Below, one piece after another: positions 26,065 through 35,873 of a DNA stretch of 64,000 nucleotides (within the stretch, counting starts at the first letter, position 1; each line of letters starts with the position of its first letter). The position numbers were made by a program, and so were the translations under genes. The stretch is from an uncultured Lachnospiraceae bacterium (GTDB lineage Bacteria > Bacillota_A > Clostridia > Lachnospirales > Lachnospiraceae). Location: NCBI GenBank assembly GCA_951801245.1, contig CATOMC010000008.1, forward strand, positions 26,104 to 90,103, given 5' to 3'. The notes under the pieces are model-generated. The model had not been told where the DNA came from. It was given only the letters and a program-made list of their open reading frames with translations, and made no database searches.

Positions 26065-27165
26065 TCATTTGGCACCCATGGCCTCCGCTTTCTTTTCAAA
26101 TATTTCCTTAAGAGACTCCGTATATGGTTCTCTTGCCACTCCATATTCCGTCACGATACCTGCGATCAGATCATGGTCTGTCACATCAAAAGCCGGGTTA
26201 AACACTTTCACGCCCTCAGGTGCCATCGGTTTCTCATACCACATCTGTGTCACTTCATGTGCGGGGCGCTGCTCGATCACAATGTCATCACCTGTAGCCG
26301 TATCCATATCAATGGTGGATGTAGGCGCACAAATATAGACAGGCACATGGTAGCGCTTTGCCACTGTGGCCACCACCGAGGTACCGATCTTATTCGCAGT
26401 ATCGCCGTTGGCCGCCACTCTGTCACAGCCCACAAATACCGCATTGATCCAACCGTTCTTCATGACGGTGGCAGACATGTTGTCACACAGCAGCGTCACA
26501 TCCACCCCCGATGCATGAAGTTCATAGGCCGTCAGTCTGGCTCCCTGCAGAAGCGGCCTTGTCTCGTCCGCAAAAACGCGGAAATGATATCCTCTCTCCT
26601 GTCCCAGATAAATCGGGGCTGTGGCAGTGCCGTATTTGCAGGTCGCAAGCTGCCCCGCATTACAATGCGTGAGAATACCGTCTCCCGGCCTGACCAGTGT
26701 CAGTCCGTGTTCTCCGATTGCCTTGCAGACCCGGATATCCTCCTCTTTCATCTCCACGGCCTTAGCCCGCAGAAGAGACTTGATCTCCTCTACCGGTTTC
26801 ATCTTATTCTCTACGCATATCTGCTCCATACGGTTTAAAGCCCAGGACAGATTCACTGCCGTAGGCCGTGCCGAATTCAGATAGGCTTTCTGCTTCTGAA
26901 ATTCCGCAAAGAATTCTTCATAATTACATGCCGTAATCTGTTTGGCCAGCAGATAGATCCCAAAAGCCGCTGCGACACCGATCGCGGGTGCCCCGCGCAC
27001 TTTCAAAAGATAAATGGCATCCCAGATCTCCTCTCCCGTGTGCAGACTGATCAGTTCTGTCTCTCCCGGCAGTTTCGTCTGATCAATGATTACCAGTGCA
27101 CTGTTCTCATCATCCAATGCCACTGTCTCGTACTCCATAATATTTTTTATCTGTTTGTCGCTCAC
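26065..27165 (-). CDS. mtnA: S-methyl-5-thioribose-1-phosphate isomerase (eIF2B-alpha-like)
   Basis: MtnA isomerises methylthioribose-1-phosphate to methylthioribulose-1-phosphate in methionine salvage. The family blocks are present: [78 protein letters not shown] and a closing [14 protein letters not shown]. The start is uncertain. The GTG at 27165 has GGAGG nearby; ATG 27138 best fits family length but lacks a ribosome site; ATG 27237 has AGAGAGG and would add 24 residues. No other salvage gene is in view, so a role as a ribose-1-phosphate isomerase cannot be excluded. Confidence 0.85.
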   Translation of the reverse strand: MSDKQIKNIMEYETVALDDENSALVIIDQTKLPGETELISLHTGEEIWDAIYLLKVRGAPAIGVAAAFGIYLLAKQITACNYEEFFAEFQKQKAYLNSARPTAVNLSWALNRMEQICVENKMKPVEEIKSLLRAKAVEMKEEDIRVCKAIGEHGLTLVRPGDGILTHCNAGQLATCKYGTATAPIYLGQERGYHFRVFADETRPLLQGARLTAYELHASGVDVTLLCDNMSATVMKNGWINAVFVGCDRVAANGDTANKIGTSVVATVAKRYHVPVYICAPTSTIDMDTATGDDIVIEQRPAHEVTQMWYEKPMAPEGVKVFNPAFDVTDHDLIAGIVTEYGVAREPYTESLKEIFEKKAEAMGAK

Positions 27166-27256
27166 CACGAAACCTCCATACCCAGGCAGCTTACTTTTGT
27201 CAGGGCAGTTTCCTGCTCTGATCCCAACCACCTCCATGATTCCTCTCTGTAATATC

Positions 27257-27508
27257 TCAATCCCGGTCAGACTTCTCTGCACTGATATCCGTATACATAT
27301 CCAGCAGTCCTACTGTCTCCGAAGCTGGCCTGCCATACATATGGCAGCATTTGTGTGAGACATCTTTGCCCTCTTCCTTCTCATCAAAGGTGACGCTCAT
27401 ACGATACACCCCCTGCGTCGACTCCTGATCCAGATGCCGCATGACTTCCGCGATCATTTCTTCATCACCGGCACCGGTCATCTTTCCTTTCTCTGTGTCC
27501 ACATCCAC
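27257..27508 (-). CDS. Small acidic protein of unknown function
   Basis: The 83-residue frame has AAGGAGGG a few bases before its ATG and ends 17-90 bp before the possible mtnA starts, so it is probably co-transcribed with mtnA. It is acidic, with [20 protein letters not shown] and a [11 protein letters not shown] segment that could bind metal. I recognise no family. Confidence 0.6.
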   Translation of the reverse strand: MDVDTEKGKMTGAGDEEMIAEVMRHLDQESTQGVYRMSVTFDEKEEGKDVSHKCCHMYGRPASETVGLLDMYTDISAEKSDRD

Positions 27509-27556
27509 CCCTCCTTCATGTGATTTATTCTCACAGACAACGAGTCAAGTGACTGC

Positions 27557-29179
27557 CTATGGCAACATATTGAACAGACCGCCATACTCTTCATCAATCC
27601 TGTCAAGGATCCTGTTCCAGTCACGCTCCGTCATCTCAAAAAACGCTGTTCTTGCCTCAACAGACCGCTTAATATTCCCGCGCAGCGGCTCCACATGAAT
27701 GTCGCCGGTTATATTAAACAGTTCTTCCCCGTCCATCGACACGGACAAATCTTCCAGATCCATCTGATACCCCTGTCCCGGTCTGATCTCATCAAATCGT
27801 CCCTTTCCTATAATCCGATAAACCGACCAGCCATCTTTCATGAACAATTGTACCTGAAATTCATCGTACTGTGCATCAAAATAAGTGCTGTACTTCAAAT
27901 CCAGTTCCTCGTCAAGCACCTTACATTTCATATCCCCTTCCAAACGATACACATCTTTGTCCGCCGAGAGCGACTGATCTGCCTGCCAGGTAAGTTCCAG
28001 CTCCTCATCTTCTTCATTGGTCAGTGCAATCTGCCCTCGGATCAGATCAATACTCCGCTCCCGCCCCTGAAAGAGGATTTCTCCCTTAAGATTGAACTGA
28101 TTATCCAGAATACTGACCGGCTCCTCGAGTGTGATACTTCTGATGCGGTTGCCCCCGCCGATCTTAATCAGGAAACTGATATCATCTCCCATACTGACCA
28201 ACTGCAGGCAGGATAAGATATCATACATATCCTGTCCTGCCATGTCCTCGTAAGTAAGCAGAATATCCCGGAGCAGATAATTAACCTCCAGGGCATCAAA
28301 GGTCACCCGGTATACTCCCTTTCCGGCTTTTTCTATTCTGGCACCCTGCAGGCATTCTTCCAGATGCTCGGAACACGTACCCAGATACGCCCTTAATTCC
28401 TGCCAGTCGTGCACGGCCTCAAAGCGCGGTTTATCCGGAAACAAATTGATGGAATGCTCTTCCTCCATCTCTCCGAACAGATAGCTGTCTGCCCACATGG
28501 AACGGTTAAACTGTCCCGTCACATCTTCATTCTCAATATAGATATCCTCCAGAAACAGTTCCGGGATTGAAAAACATACCACATCTTCATCGCCATAGAA
28601 ATTGAAGTGTGCGAAATCGTAATTCATAATACTCAGACTTGTTCTAGCGTCCATTTGTTTTTGGTGCACATCTTTATAATAATCTGTATCTACGCCCAGC
28701 GTAATTTTCCCCAGGCCATAGGTGTCCATCGTAACATTCAGTCTCGTGTTGACATGACTGCCGTCTTCCGCCATCATCTTTGCGATCTCGTCCACGTCCA
28801 GTTTCTCTGTCAGGGGATTTCTCATGCGTGCCCATTCCTGATCCATATTCTCAAAACCCTTTTTGAGTTTATAGGAAGCAGAATTGATATGGGAAATCCA
28901 TCCGATTCCAACACAAAGCGACAGTAATGCGGCCGTGACCGAAGCGGCAATCAGAATCCCCTTTTTATGACTCTTGCCGGGCGGCAGGTAAGGCTGCACA
29001 GGCGGGCCAAAAGAACTGATCTGTTCCGCCACGTTCTGATTTTGCCAATTCTGTTCTTCATGCAGTGTATTTTGAAGGCCATAACTGTCATTTACCTGCG
29101 GCAGGCTCTTTTTCCCATACGTATTATCCCACTGCGGTTCACTTCCCAATTCATTCTCATTTCTTTCGGTTTCGTCCAT
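27557..29179 (-). CDS. Large membrane-anchored protein of unknown function
   Basis: The 540-residue protein has a ~72-residue hydrophilic Q/N/P-rich N terminus, one membrane segment (GILIAASVTAALLSLCVGI, residues ~74-92) and a ~440-residue extracellular domain rich in beta-type sequence, with repeated phrases such as YKLKKGFENMDQEWARMRNP and LNVTMDTYGLGKITLG. The layout matches envelope proteins of Lachnospiraceae with no assigned role. GGAGGGGCT precedes the ATG. The two small neighbours downstream are probably in the same operon. Confidence 0.7.
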   Translation of the reverse strand: MDETERNENELGSEPQWDNTYGKKSLPQVNDSYGLQNTLHEEQNWQNQNVAEQISSFGPPVQPYLPPGKSHKKGILIAASVTAALLSLCVGIGWISHINSASYKLKKGFENMDQEWARMRNPLTEKLDVDEIAKMMAEDGSHVNTRLNVTMDTYGLGKITLGVDTDYYKDVHQKQMDARTSLSIMNYDFAHFNFYGDEDVVCFSIPELFLEDIYIENEDVTGQFNRSMWADSYLFGEMEEEHSINLFPDKPRFEAVHDWQELRAYLGTCSEHLEECLQGARIEKAGKGVYRVTFDALEVNYLLRDILLTYEDMAGQDMYDILSCLQLVSMGDDISFLIKIGGGNRIRSITLEEPVSILDNQFNLKGEILFQGRERSIDLIRGQIALTNEEDEELELTWQADQSLSADKDVYRLEGDMKCKVLDEELDLKYSTYFDAQYDEFQVQLFMKDGWSVYRIIGKGRFDEIRPGQGYQMDLEDLSVSMDGEELFNITGDIHVEPLRGNIKRSVEARTAFFEMTERDWNRILDRIDEEYGGLFNMLP

Positions 29180-29338
29180 AGCCCCTCCATCTCATTCCAC
29201 TTTTACAAACTAATCCCTTTTTCCACAGACAATAAGTAACTTTCTGATATCGATGCAAGATAAGTATCTCTCATAGTATATTTCCTTTACATAGTATCAT
29301 ATTCCACGCAAAAACGGAATGGCAAAACATAAAATAAA

Positions 29339-29384
29339 GGAGCCGCCCCGGAAGTGATCACAATTACCACCGGGAAGCGGCTCC
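29339..29384 (-). terminator. Terminator of the butyrate operon
   Basis: On the minus strand GGAGCCGCTTCCCGG pairs with CCGGGGCGGCTCC and is followed by TTTATTTTATGTTTT. It lies ~70 bp past the etfA stop and closes the thlA-etfA operon. Confidence 0.85.
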
Positions 29385-29453
29385 GCTTATTACTATTTCA
29401 TGCTAACCTCTATGATTCCGTTCTGCAGAATCACACGCTATGCCCAACTGTCA

Positions 29454-30500
29454 TTATTTTGCTGCGGCAATCTCAGCTTTTAAAGCTTCTGTCAGCTTGG
29501 GAACGATCTTGTTCAAGTCACCTACTACACCGTAGTCAGCCACATCAAAGATCGGTGCATCCGCATCTTTGTTAATAGCAACGATGATGTCGGACTCTTC
29601 CATACCTGCCACGTGCTGAATCGCACCAGAAATACCGATTGCAAAATATACGTTAGGACGAACAGTCTTACCTGTCTGACCAACCTGCAGATCCTTAGGC
29701 TTCCAGCCGGAATCCACTACTGCACGGGAGCAGCTTACAGTACCGCCAAGCACCTCTGCCAGTTCTTCCAGAATCTTAAAGTTCTCCGGGCTTCCTACAC
29801 CACGGCCGCCGGATACCAGAATCTTAGCGTCCATGATATCTACTGTCTCTGCAACGGATTTCACAATGTCAAGAATCTCCACATACTTATTATCCGGTGT
29901 GAATCCTGGATTGAACTCTTCCACAACAGCCTTAGCGCCCTTGATGGGATCGATCTTCTGCATAACGCCTGCACGTACCGTAGCCATCTGCGGACGGTTG
30001 TAAGGACATGCAATGGTAGCGATGGTGTTACCGCCGAACGCGGGACGTGTCATCAGGAGCTGGTTATGTAACTGCTCCTGTCCCGGTACTGCCTGCAGCG
30101 GGAAATCACCGATCTCAAGAACGGTACAGTCTGCTGTCAGACCGGTAGCCACTCTTGCAGACACTCTAGGACCCAAATCTCTGCCGATTGCAGTAGCGCC
30201 TACAAGCATGATCTCAGGCTTATACTGGTTGATCACAGAAGCGAGCGCATGTGCATAAGGCTCTGTTCTGTAGTCTTTCAGTTCAGGATCATCTACTACG
30301 ATAACCTTATCGGCTCCATACTCGGCAAGCTGATCTGCAAGCCCCTTAACATCGGAACCGATCAACACTGCCGTAACATCTGTACTTAAATCTTTCGCGA
30401 GGTCTTTTGCTTTGCCAAGTAACTCAAATGCAATACTGCTGATTTCATTATCTACCTGCTGCGCAAAGACATATACACCCTTGTATTCTTCTAAATTCAT
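29454..30500 (-). CDS. etfA: Electron transfer flavoprotein alpha subunit
   Basis: EtfA with EtfB carries electrons between butyryl-CoA dehydrogenase and NADH/ferredoxin in the bifurcating complex of clostridia. The ~348-residue protein has an N-terminal adenine nucleotide domain (LVGATAIGRDLGPRVSARV) and the C-terminal FAD signature KPKDLQVGQTGKTVRPNVYFAIGISGAIQH, here given in part. I start at MNLEEYKGVYVF, which has TGAGG upstream. It is the last gene of the operon. Confidence 0.95.
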   Translation of the reverse strand: MNLEEYKGVYVFAQQVDNEISSIAFELLGKAKDLAKDLSTDVTAVLIGSDVKGLADQLAEYGADKVIVVDDPELKDYRTEPYAHALASVINQYKPEIMLVGATAIGRDLGPRVSARVATGLTADCTVLEIGDFPLQAVPGQEQLHNQLLMTRPAFGGNTIATIACPYNRPQMATVRAGVMQKIDPIKGAKAVVEEFNPGFTPDNKYVEILDIVKSVAETVDIMDAKILVSGGRGVGSPENFKILEELAEVLGGTVSCSRAVVDSGWKPKDLQVGQTGKTVRPNVYFAIGISGAIQHVAGMEESDIIVAINKDADAPIFDVADYGVVGDLNKIVPKLTEALKAEIAAAK

Positions 30501-30592
30501 TTTTAACCTCATTTCTGCGCACTCTTTTACGCGTATTCTATTGAACTTGCAAAAACAAATGTCTCCTGTGAAGTCGCTTGTTGTCGCAGCTT

Positions 30593-31375
30593 CTAGATTA
30601 CATGTTTCACTTTTAACTTGTCAACAATATAGCTTACGGATTCATCAGGATCAAGAGTCACCTTCTCACCGGCACCTTTTCTGACTTTGTCAGATGCTTT
30701 CGCAATCTTTGTGGGTGAACCTTTCAGACCTAAGTTTGCATCATCTACATCCTTTAAGTCTGCTCTGCCCCATACGGTAATCTCCTGCTTATAAGCATCA
30801 AAGATTCCTCCGGGTGTCATATATCTGGGCTCATTCAACTCGGAAAGAGCTGTGATCAGGCAAGGCATCTTAGCCTTCACCACGTGATATCTGTCTTCAT
30901 ACTGACGCTCTACCACGACGCTGTCACCCTCAATCTTGATATCCTGTGCGTAAGAGATAACAGGAATGTCAAGGTGCTCGGAAATCTGAGGACCAACCTG
31001 CGCTGTATCACCATCGATAGCCTGACGACCGGTGATGATCAGATCATACTCCAGATTCCTGATGGCGCCTGCCAGTGTGGTGGAAGTTGCCCATGTATCA
31101 GCTCCGCCAAGGACTCTGTCTGTTACCAGCACGCCCTTGTCTGCGCCCATAGCCATAGCCTCACGCAGAACTTCTTCTGCCTTGGGCAGACCCATTGTTA
31201 CGACTGTCACTTCCGCACCATACTGATCTTTTAATCTCAGTGCCGCTTCCAGACCTGCTTTATCATCCGGGTTCATGATTGTAAGCATAGCGCCTCTGTC
31301 GAGTGTTCCGTCAGGATTAAACTTAACGCCGCCCTTGGTATCAGGAACCTGTTTAATACAAACAACAATTTTCAT
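30593..31375 (-). CDS. etfB: Electron transfer flavoprotein beta subunit
   Basis: EtfB is the partner of EtfA. The 260-residue protein starts MKIVVCIKQVPDT, has RGAMLTIMNPDDKAGLEAAL and the family signature VVERQYEDRYHVVKAKMPC, and LIITGRQAIDGDTAQVGPQ for nucleotide and flavin contact. It lies between bcd and etfA in the order typical of butyrate producers, with a 92-bp gap before etfA. Confidence 0.96.
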   Translation of the reverse strand: MKIVVCIKQVPDTKGGVKFNPDGTLDRGAMLTIMNPDDKAGLEAALRLKDQYGAEVTVVTMGLPKAEEVLREAMAMGADKGVLVTDRVLGGADTWATSTTLAGAIRNLEYDLIITGRQAIDGDTAQVGPQISEHLDIPVISYAQDIKIEGDSVVVERQYEDRYHVVKAKMPCLITALSELNEPRYMTPGGIFDAYKQEITVWGRADLKDVDDANLGLKGSPTKIAKASDKVRKGAGEKVTLDPDESVSYIVDKLKVKHVI

Positions 31376-31436
31376 TGTATTTCTCTCCTTATATTTATTA
31401 ATTTAATATGCTACAACGCAAATACTCTTCATGCAT

Positions 31437-32588
31437 TTATTTAAGCAGTGCACCGGAGATGACCATGCGCTGTACTTCGCTGGTACCTTCGTAAATCTCT
31501 GTGATCTTAGCATCACGCATCATACGCTCCACATCGTACTCTCTGATGTAGCCGTAACCGCCGTGAAGCTGAACTGCTTTGGTCGTCACTTCCATCGCTA
31601 CTTCTGCTGCGTACAATTTTGCCTTAGCTGCCTCTACAGAATATACCTTCTGTGTCGCTTTTGCCATAGCAGCCTTATATACCAGAAGCTGTGCAGCCTC
31701 TACCTTGGTAGCCATATCTGCAAGCTGGAACTGTGTATTCTGGAAAGCACCGATAGCTCTGCCGAACTGCTTTCTCTCTTTGACATACTCGATGGTCGTC
31801 TCCAATGCACCCTCAGCCAGACCAAGTGCCTGAGAAGCGATACCGATACGTCCGCCGTCCAGTGTATGCATAGCGATGTTAAAGCCCTTACCCTGCTGTC
31901 CTAAGAGATTCTCCTTCGGGATACGGCAGTCGGTGAAGATCAACTCATATGTGGATGAACCACGGATACCCATCTTCTTCTCCTTAGTACCGAAGGTAAA
32001 GCCGGGTGTTCCCTTCTCTACGATAAATGCGGAAATCTCTTTCTGCAGTCTGCCACGCTTCTCTACCGTACCTGTGATTGCGAAGATAACATATACGTCA
32101 GCCTCTTTACCGTTGGTGATAAAGCACTTGGAACCGTTGAGTACCCACTCATCGCCATCCAGCACAGCCTTTGTCTGCTGTCCCTGCGCATCTGTACCTG
32201 CACCAGGCTCTGTCAGACCGAAAGCACCCAGTTTCTCACCTTTTGCAAGGGGTACCAGGTATTTCTGTTTCTGCTCTTCTGTACCATATGTCATGATCGG
32301 ATCACAGCACAAAGAGGTATGAGCGGAAACGATAACGCCTGTGGTACCGCATACTTTGGAAAGTTCCTCTACACACATAGCATATGTAAGAGGATCACAT
32401 CCCTGTCCGCCATACTCCTTCGGAACCGGAATACCGAGAAATCCTAATTTGGCCATTTTCTCAACGGTCTGTCTCGGAAAAGCCTCTGCCTCGTCCACTT
32501 CCTGAGCAAGAGGTTTTACTTCTTTTTCAGCGAACTCTTTAAACAGAGCTCTCGCCATTTCATGTTCTTTGCTTAAAGTAAAATCCAT
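31437..32588 (-). CDS. bcd: Butyryl-CoA dehydrogenase (short-chain acyl-CoA dehydrogenase)
   Basis: This FAD enzyme reduces crotonyl-CoA to butyryl-CoA with electrons from EtfAB. The 383-residue protein has the acyl-CoA dehydrogenase signatures AFGLTEPGAGTDAQG and QLHGGYGYIREYDVERMMRD, and the catalytic glutamate region ITEIYEGTSEVQ. Its place between hbd and etfB fixes the assignment to the butyrate pathway. Confidence 0.95.
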   Translation of the reverse strand: MDFTLSKEHEMARALFKEFAEKEVKPLAQEVDEAEAFPRQTVEKMAKLGFLGIPVPKEYGGQGCDPLTYAMCVEELSKVCGTTGVIVSAHTSLCCDPIMTYGTEEQKQKYLVPLAKGEKLGAFGLTEPGAGTDAQGQQTKAVLDGDEWVLNGSKCFITNGKEADVYVIFAITGTVEKRGRLQKEISAFIVEKGTPGFTFGTKEKKMGIRGSSTYELIFTDCRIPKENLLGQQGKGFNIAMHTLDGGRIGIASQALGLAEGALETTIEYVKERKQFGRAIGAFQNTQFQLADMATKVEAAQLLVYKAAMAKATQKVYSVEAAKAKLYAAEVAMEVTTKAVQLHGGYGYIREYDVERMMRDAKITEIYEGTSEVQRMVISGALLK

Positions 32589-32620
32589 GATTTTTTATTC
32601 CTCCATATTTTAAATTATTA

Positions 32621-33460
32621 TCATTTCGAATAATCAAAAAATCCTACGCCGGTCTTTCTGCCGAGTTTCTTCTCTTCTACCATCTTCTTAAGAAGCGGCT
32701 GCGGAGCGTACTTCTCATCTTTGGTCTCGTTGTAGAGTACTTCCATGATTGCAAGGCAGATATCCAGACCGATCAGGTCGCCCAGGTGAAGCGGTCCCAT
32801 AGGATGGGATGCACCAAGCTGCATAGCAACATCGATATCCTCTGCGGAAGCGGTACCCGCATCAAGCACACCGATTGCCTCGTTGATCATCGGAATCAGG
32901 ATTCTGTTTACCACGAAACCGGGAGCTTCTTTTACCTGTACAGGTGTCTTGCCGATCTCTGTAGCGATCGCGGTGATCTTGTCTACCATCTCCTGCGGAG
33001 TGTTCTCGCCTCTGATCACTTCCACCAGTTTCATTCTGTCAGCCGGATTAAAGAAGTGCATACCAATCATCGGTCTGTCAAGGCCTTCCCCAATCTTGGT
33101 AATGGAAAGGGAAGAGGTGTTGGATGCAAACATGCAGTCTTTCTTCACGATACCCATCAGCTCTTTGAAGATAGCCTGTTTGATTTCCATTTTCTCAAGC
33201 GCTACTTCCACGATCAGGTCACAGTCCGTGCAGATACCATTAAGACCTGTTGTGATCTTGCCCATGATCTCGTCAGCCTTCTCCTGTGTGATCTTCTCCT
33301 TGCCAACCAGGAAATTCATATTCTTCTGAATCTTAGCCTTGCCGCCTTCAGCGTACTCTTCTTTGATATCACAAAGGCATACCTCATAACCGTCTGTCAT
33401 GGCAAATGCCTGTGCAATACCGGAACCCATGGTGCCTGCACCAATAATACCTACTTTCAT
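32621..33460 (-). CDS. hbd: 3-hydroxybutyryl-CoA dehydrogenase
   Basis: Hbd reduces acetoacetyl-CoA to 3-hydroxybutyryl-CoA. The 279-residue protein has the Rossmann motif VGIIGAGTMGSGIAQAF, the catalytic region RPMIGMHFFNPADRMKLVEV and a C-terminal GPLHLGDLIGLD dimer domain ending in GRKTGVGFFDY. The length matches clostridial Hbd. It lies between crt and bcd. Confidence 0.96.
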   Translation of the reverse strand: MKVGIIGAGTMGSGIAQAFAMTDGYEVCLCDIKEEYAEGGKAKIQKNMNFLVGKEKITQEKADEIMGKITTGLNGICTDCDLIVEVALEKMEIKQAIFKELMGIVKKDCMFASNTSSLSITKIGEGLDRPMIGMHFFNPADRMKLVEVIRGENTPQEMVDKITAIATEIGKTPVQVKEAPGFVVNRILIPMINEAIGVLDAGTASAEDIDVAMQLGASHPMGPLHLGDLIGLDICLAIMEVLYNETKDEKYAPQPLLKKMVEEKKLGRKTGVGFFDYSK

Positions 33461-33492
33461 TGTGTTTCCTCCTTACAAAATGATTTTCATGT

Positions 33493-34278
33493 TTATGCGT
33501 TCTTAAAAGGTTCTTTCACTTTCTCTTTGTTCTTATCAAGGAAAAAGGCCATGCCGTATTTCTGGTCTTCTGTCTCAAAGCAGTCGCCGAAAAGTTTCTC
33601 TTCGATCACGATCGCTTCGTCCATACCAGCCTCTAAACCGTCATTGATTGCTTTCTTGCAGTTGCGGACTGCAATGGGTGCATTCTTGGCAATGCCTGCC
33701 GCCATCTTCTCCGCGGCCGCCATCAGTTCTGCCTGCGGATATACTGCATTCACAAGACCGATTCTAAGCGCCTCATCCGCCTTGATATTCCTTGCGGTGT
33801 AAATCATCTGCTTCGCCATGCCGGGGCCTACGATTCTGGCAAGTCTCTGTGTACCGCCGAATCCGGGTGTGATGCCAAGGCCAACCTCAGGCTGTCCGAA
33901 CACTGCATTGTCGGAACAGATTCTGATATCACAGCTCATGGAGATCTCACAGCCGCCGCCCAAAGCGAAACCGTTGATTGCTGCGATCACAGGAATCGGG
34001 AATGTCTCTAACTTACGGAATACATCATTCCCCTTCTTACCAAAAGCCTCACCCTCTGCTTTGGTAAGTGTGCTCATCTCGCCGATATCTGCGCCTGCCA
34101 CGAAAGACTTCTCACCCGCGCCGGTAAGGATGAGGCATCTCACTTCCCCTAAATCCACGCCGTCAAGAGTCTTGTCCAGTTCCTCAAGTACAGTGGAATT
34201 CAATGCGTTGAGTGCCTTCTCACGGTTGATCGTGATAATCCCAACCTGTCCCTTAACTTCATATAATACAAATTCCAT
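33493..34278 (-). CDS. crt: 3-hydroxybutyryl-CoA dehydratase (crotonase)
   Basis: Crt dehydrates 3-hydroxybutyryl-CoA to crotonyl-CoA. The 261-residue enoyl-CoA hydratase has the oxyanion-hole region FALGGGCEISMSCDIRI, the catalytic glutamates in FGQPEVGLGITPGFGGTQRL and the N-terminal INREKALNALNS. It lies second in the operon after thlA. Confidence 0.95.
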   Translation of the reverse strand: MEFVLYEVKGQVGIITINREKALNALNSTVLEELDKTLDGVDLGEVRCLILTGAGEKSFVAGADIGEMSTLTKAEGEAFGKKGNDVFRKLETFPIPVIAAINGFALGGGCEISMSCDIRICSDNAVFGQPEVGLGITPGFGGTQRLARIVGPGMAKQMIYTARNIKADEALRIGLVNAVYPQAELMAAAEKMAAGIAKNAPIAVRNCKKAINDGLEAGMDEAIVIEEKLFGDCFETEDQKYGMAFFLDKNKEKVKEPFKNA

Positions 34279-34338
34279 GCTTACTCCTATCTGTCTGTTT
34301 CATCAGACACATTATATTTCAATTCCATACATAGACTT

Positions 34339-34386
34339 AGAACATCTTGGCGTCCTGTCCAATGGCAGGGCGTCTTTAGATGTTCT
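34339..34386. repeat. Intercistronic hairpin between thlA and crt
   Basis: AGAACATCT and AGATGTTCT form a 9-bp outer stem, with an inner CCTG/CAGG stem. There is no strong T tract. It probably acts in mRNA stability or processing and not as a full terminator, since crt has no obvious promoter of its own. Confidence 0.6.
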
Positions 34387-34395
34387 TCTCGTTTT

Positions 34396-35574
34396 TTACA
34401 TTTCAACAATTGTTGCGCAGCCCATACCGCCGCCGATACACAGTGTTGCAAGACCCTTCTTGGCACCCTTCGCTTCCATCTCATGAAGCAGCGTAACCAG
34501 AATACGTGCTCCGGAAGCTCCGACAGGATGTCCTAATGCAATAGCGCCGCCGTTCGGATTCAACTGTTTCGCTACATCGATGCCCAGTTCTTTGCCTACT
34601 GCCACAGACTGTGCCGCAAATGCCTCGTTAGCCTCGATGATATCGAAGTCTTCAATCTTATAACCGGCTTTCTCCATAACCTTCTTCGTAGCCGGGACAG
34701 GACCGATACCCATAATCTCAGGTCTGCAGCCTGCAAGAGCGCCTGCCACGAAAGTAGCCATCGGCTTAACGCCTAACTCTTTTGCCTTTTCTTCGCTCAT
34801 CACAACGATTGCAGCCGCACCGTCATTGATACCGGAAGCATTACCTGCTGTTACAAATCCGTCAGGATTGATCGGGCGCAGTTTCTGCAGTCCCTCGATG
34901 GTGGAACCCGGTCTCGGGCCTTCATCTACCTTGAACTCAACCATCTCTTTTTTCTTCTTGACCATAACCGGAACGATCTCTTTGTCAAAAGCACCGCTCT
35001 TCTGAGCTGCTTCTGCCTTCAACTGGCTGTTTAATGCGAACTCATCGAGTTCTTCGCGGGTGAGTCCCCACTCTCTGCAGATGTTGTCTGCAGTCATGAT
35101 CATATGATAATCGTTGAAAGCATCCCAGAGAGCATCTTTGATCATGGTATCTACCAGAGTACCGTTGTTCATTCTGTAACCATAACGGCCCTGCATCACA
35201 GCATAAGGAGCCATGGACATATTCTCCATACCGCCCGCTACTACGATATCCGCATCACCTGCCTGGATCATCTGCGCTGCCATATTAACGCAATTTAATC
35301 CGGAACCGCATACTACGTTGATCGTCACTGCCGGAACCTCGTTGGGAATACCCGCCTTGATGGAAGACTGGCGGGCAACATTCTGTCCGAGACCTGCCTG
35401 AATAACGCATCCCATGTATACCTGATCGACCTGCTCAGGAGCCACACCCGCTCTGTTAAGTGCCTCCTTGATCACGATCGCGCCGAGTTCCGGTGCCGGC
35501 GTGGTGCTCAATCCACCGCCCATGGTACCAATCGCCGTACGGCAAGCGCCCGCTAATACAACTTTTTTTGCCAT
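34396..35574 (-). CDS. thlA: Acetyl-CoA acetyltransferase (thiolase)
   Basis: Thiolase condenses two acetyl-CoA to acetoacetyl-CoA, the first step of butyrate synthesis. The ~392-residue protein has the nucleophile cysteine in [12 protein letters not shown], the motif [19 protein letters not shown] with the catalytic histidine, and the C-terminal cysteine in [15 protein letters not shown]. The start at [16 protein letters not shown] has GGAGGAGAG upstream; a five-residue longer frame is possible. It is the first gene of the operon. Confidence 0.96.
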   Translation of the reverse strand: MAKKVVLAGACRTAIGTMGGGLSTTPAPELGAIVIKEALNRAGVAPEQVDQVYMGCVIQAGLGQNVARQSSIKAGIPNEVPAVTINVVCGSGLNCVNMAAQMIQAGDADIVVAGGMENMSMAPYAVMQGRYGYRMNNGTLVDTMIKDALWDAFNDYHMIMTADNICREWGLTREELDEFALNSQLKAEAAQKSGAFDKEIVPVMVKKKKEMVEFKVDEGPRPGSTIEGLQKLRPINPDGFVTAGNASGINDGAAAIVVMSEEKAKELGVKPMATFVAGALAGCRPEIMGIGPVPATKKVMEKAGYKIEDFDIIEANEAFAAQSVAVGKELGIDVAKQLNPNGGAIALGHPVGASGARILVTLLHEMEAKGAKKGLATLCIGGGMGCATIVEM

Positions 35575-35618
35575 CTTTCTCTCCTCCATTTTGTTATGTT
35601 TTTTTAATAAAAAGCCCT

Positions 35619-35637
35619 GTTGTCAAGGCTTGACAAC
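35619..35637. promoter_or_regulatory. 19-bp perfect palindrome in the thlA leader
   Basis: GTTGTCAAGGCTTGACAAC is a perfect dyad with one central base, placed between the promoter (35672-35700) and the thlA start. It resembles a Rex site in its TTG...CAA ends but has one base less in the spacer and TTGTCAA in place of TTGTTAA. Confidence 0.6.
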
Positions 35638-35671
35638 GATTGTTATTTTTTTGTCATTGTCCACCGCTCCT

Positions 35672-35700
35672 ATTGTATCATAGGGATACTTTTTTTGCAA
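35672..35700 (-). promoter_or_regulatory. Sigma-A promoter of the butyrate operon
   Basis: On the minus strand TTGCAA (35695-35700) and TACAAT (35672-35677) are exactly 17 bp apart. The transcript should start near 35665, giving a leader of ~90 nt that includes the 19-bp palindrome. Confidence 0.8.
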
Positions 35701-35873
35701 TCGTCTTTGCGCGTTTTGCCTGCGTTTACGTAACGGTTCAGCCTTTGGCTTCCCTGTCACACCTGATGCACACAAGATGCTCCAAAGTCGCATTTTGGCG
35801 CTTTCACAACTCGTAAAACCGCATACAGAGCGATTTTACACGCGGAATATCATAAGTCTGAACTGTTACGCGC

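Noticed and set aside
35619..35637. Standard Rex box
   Set aside because: Spacer and half-sites differ from the TTGTTAA-N4-TTAACAA pattern, so I list it only as an unknown palindrome.
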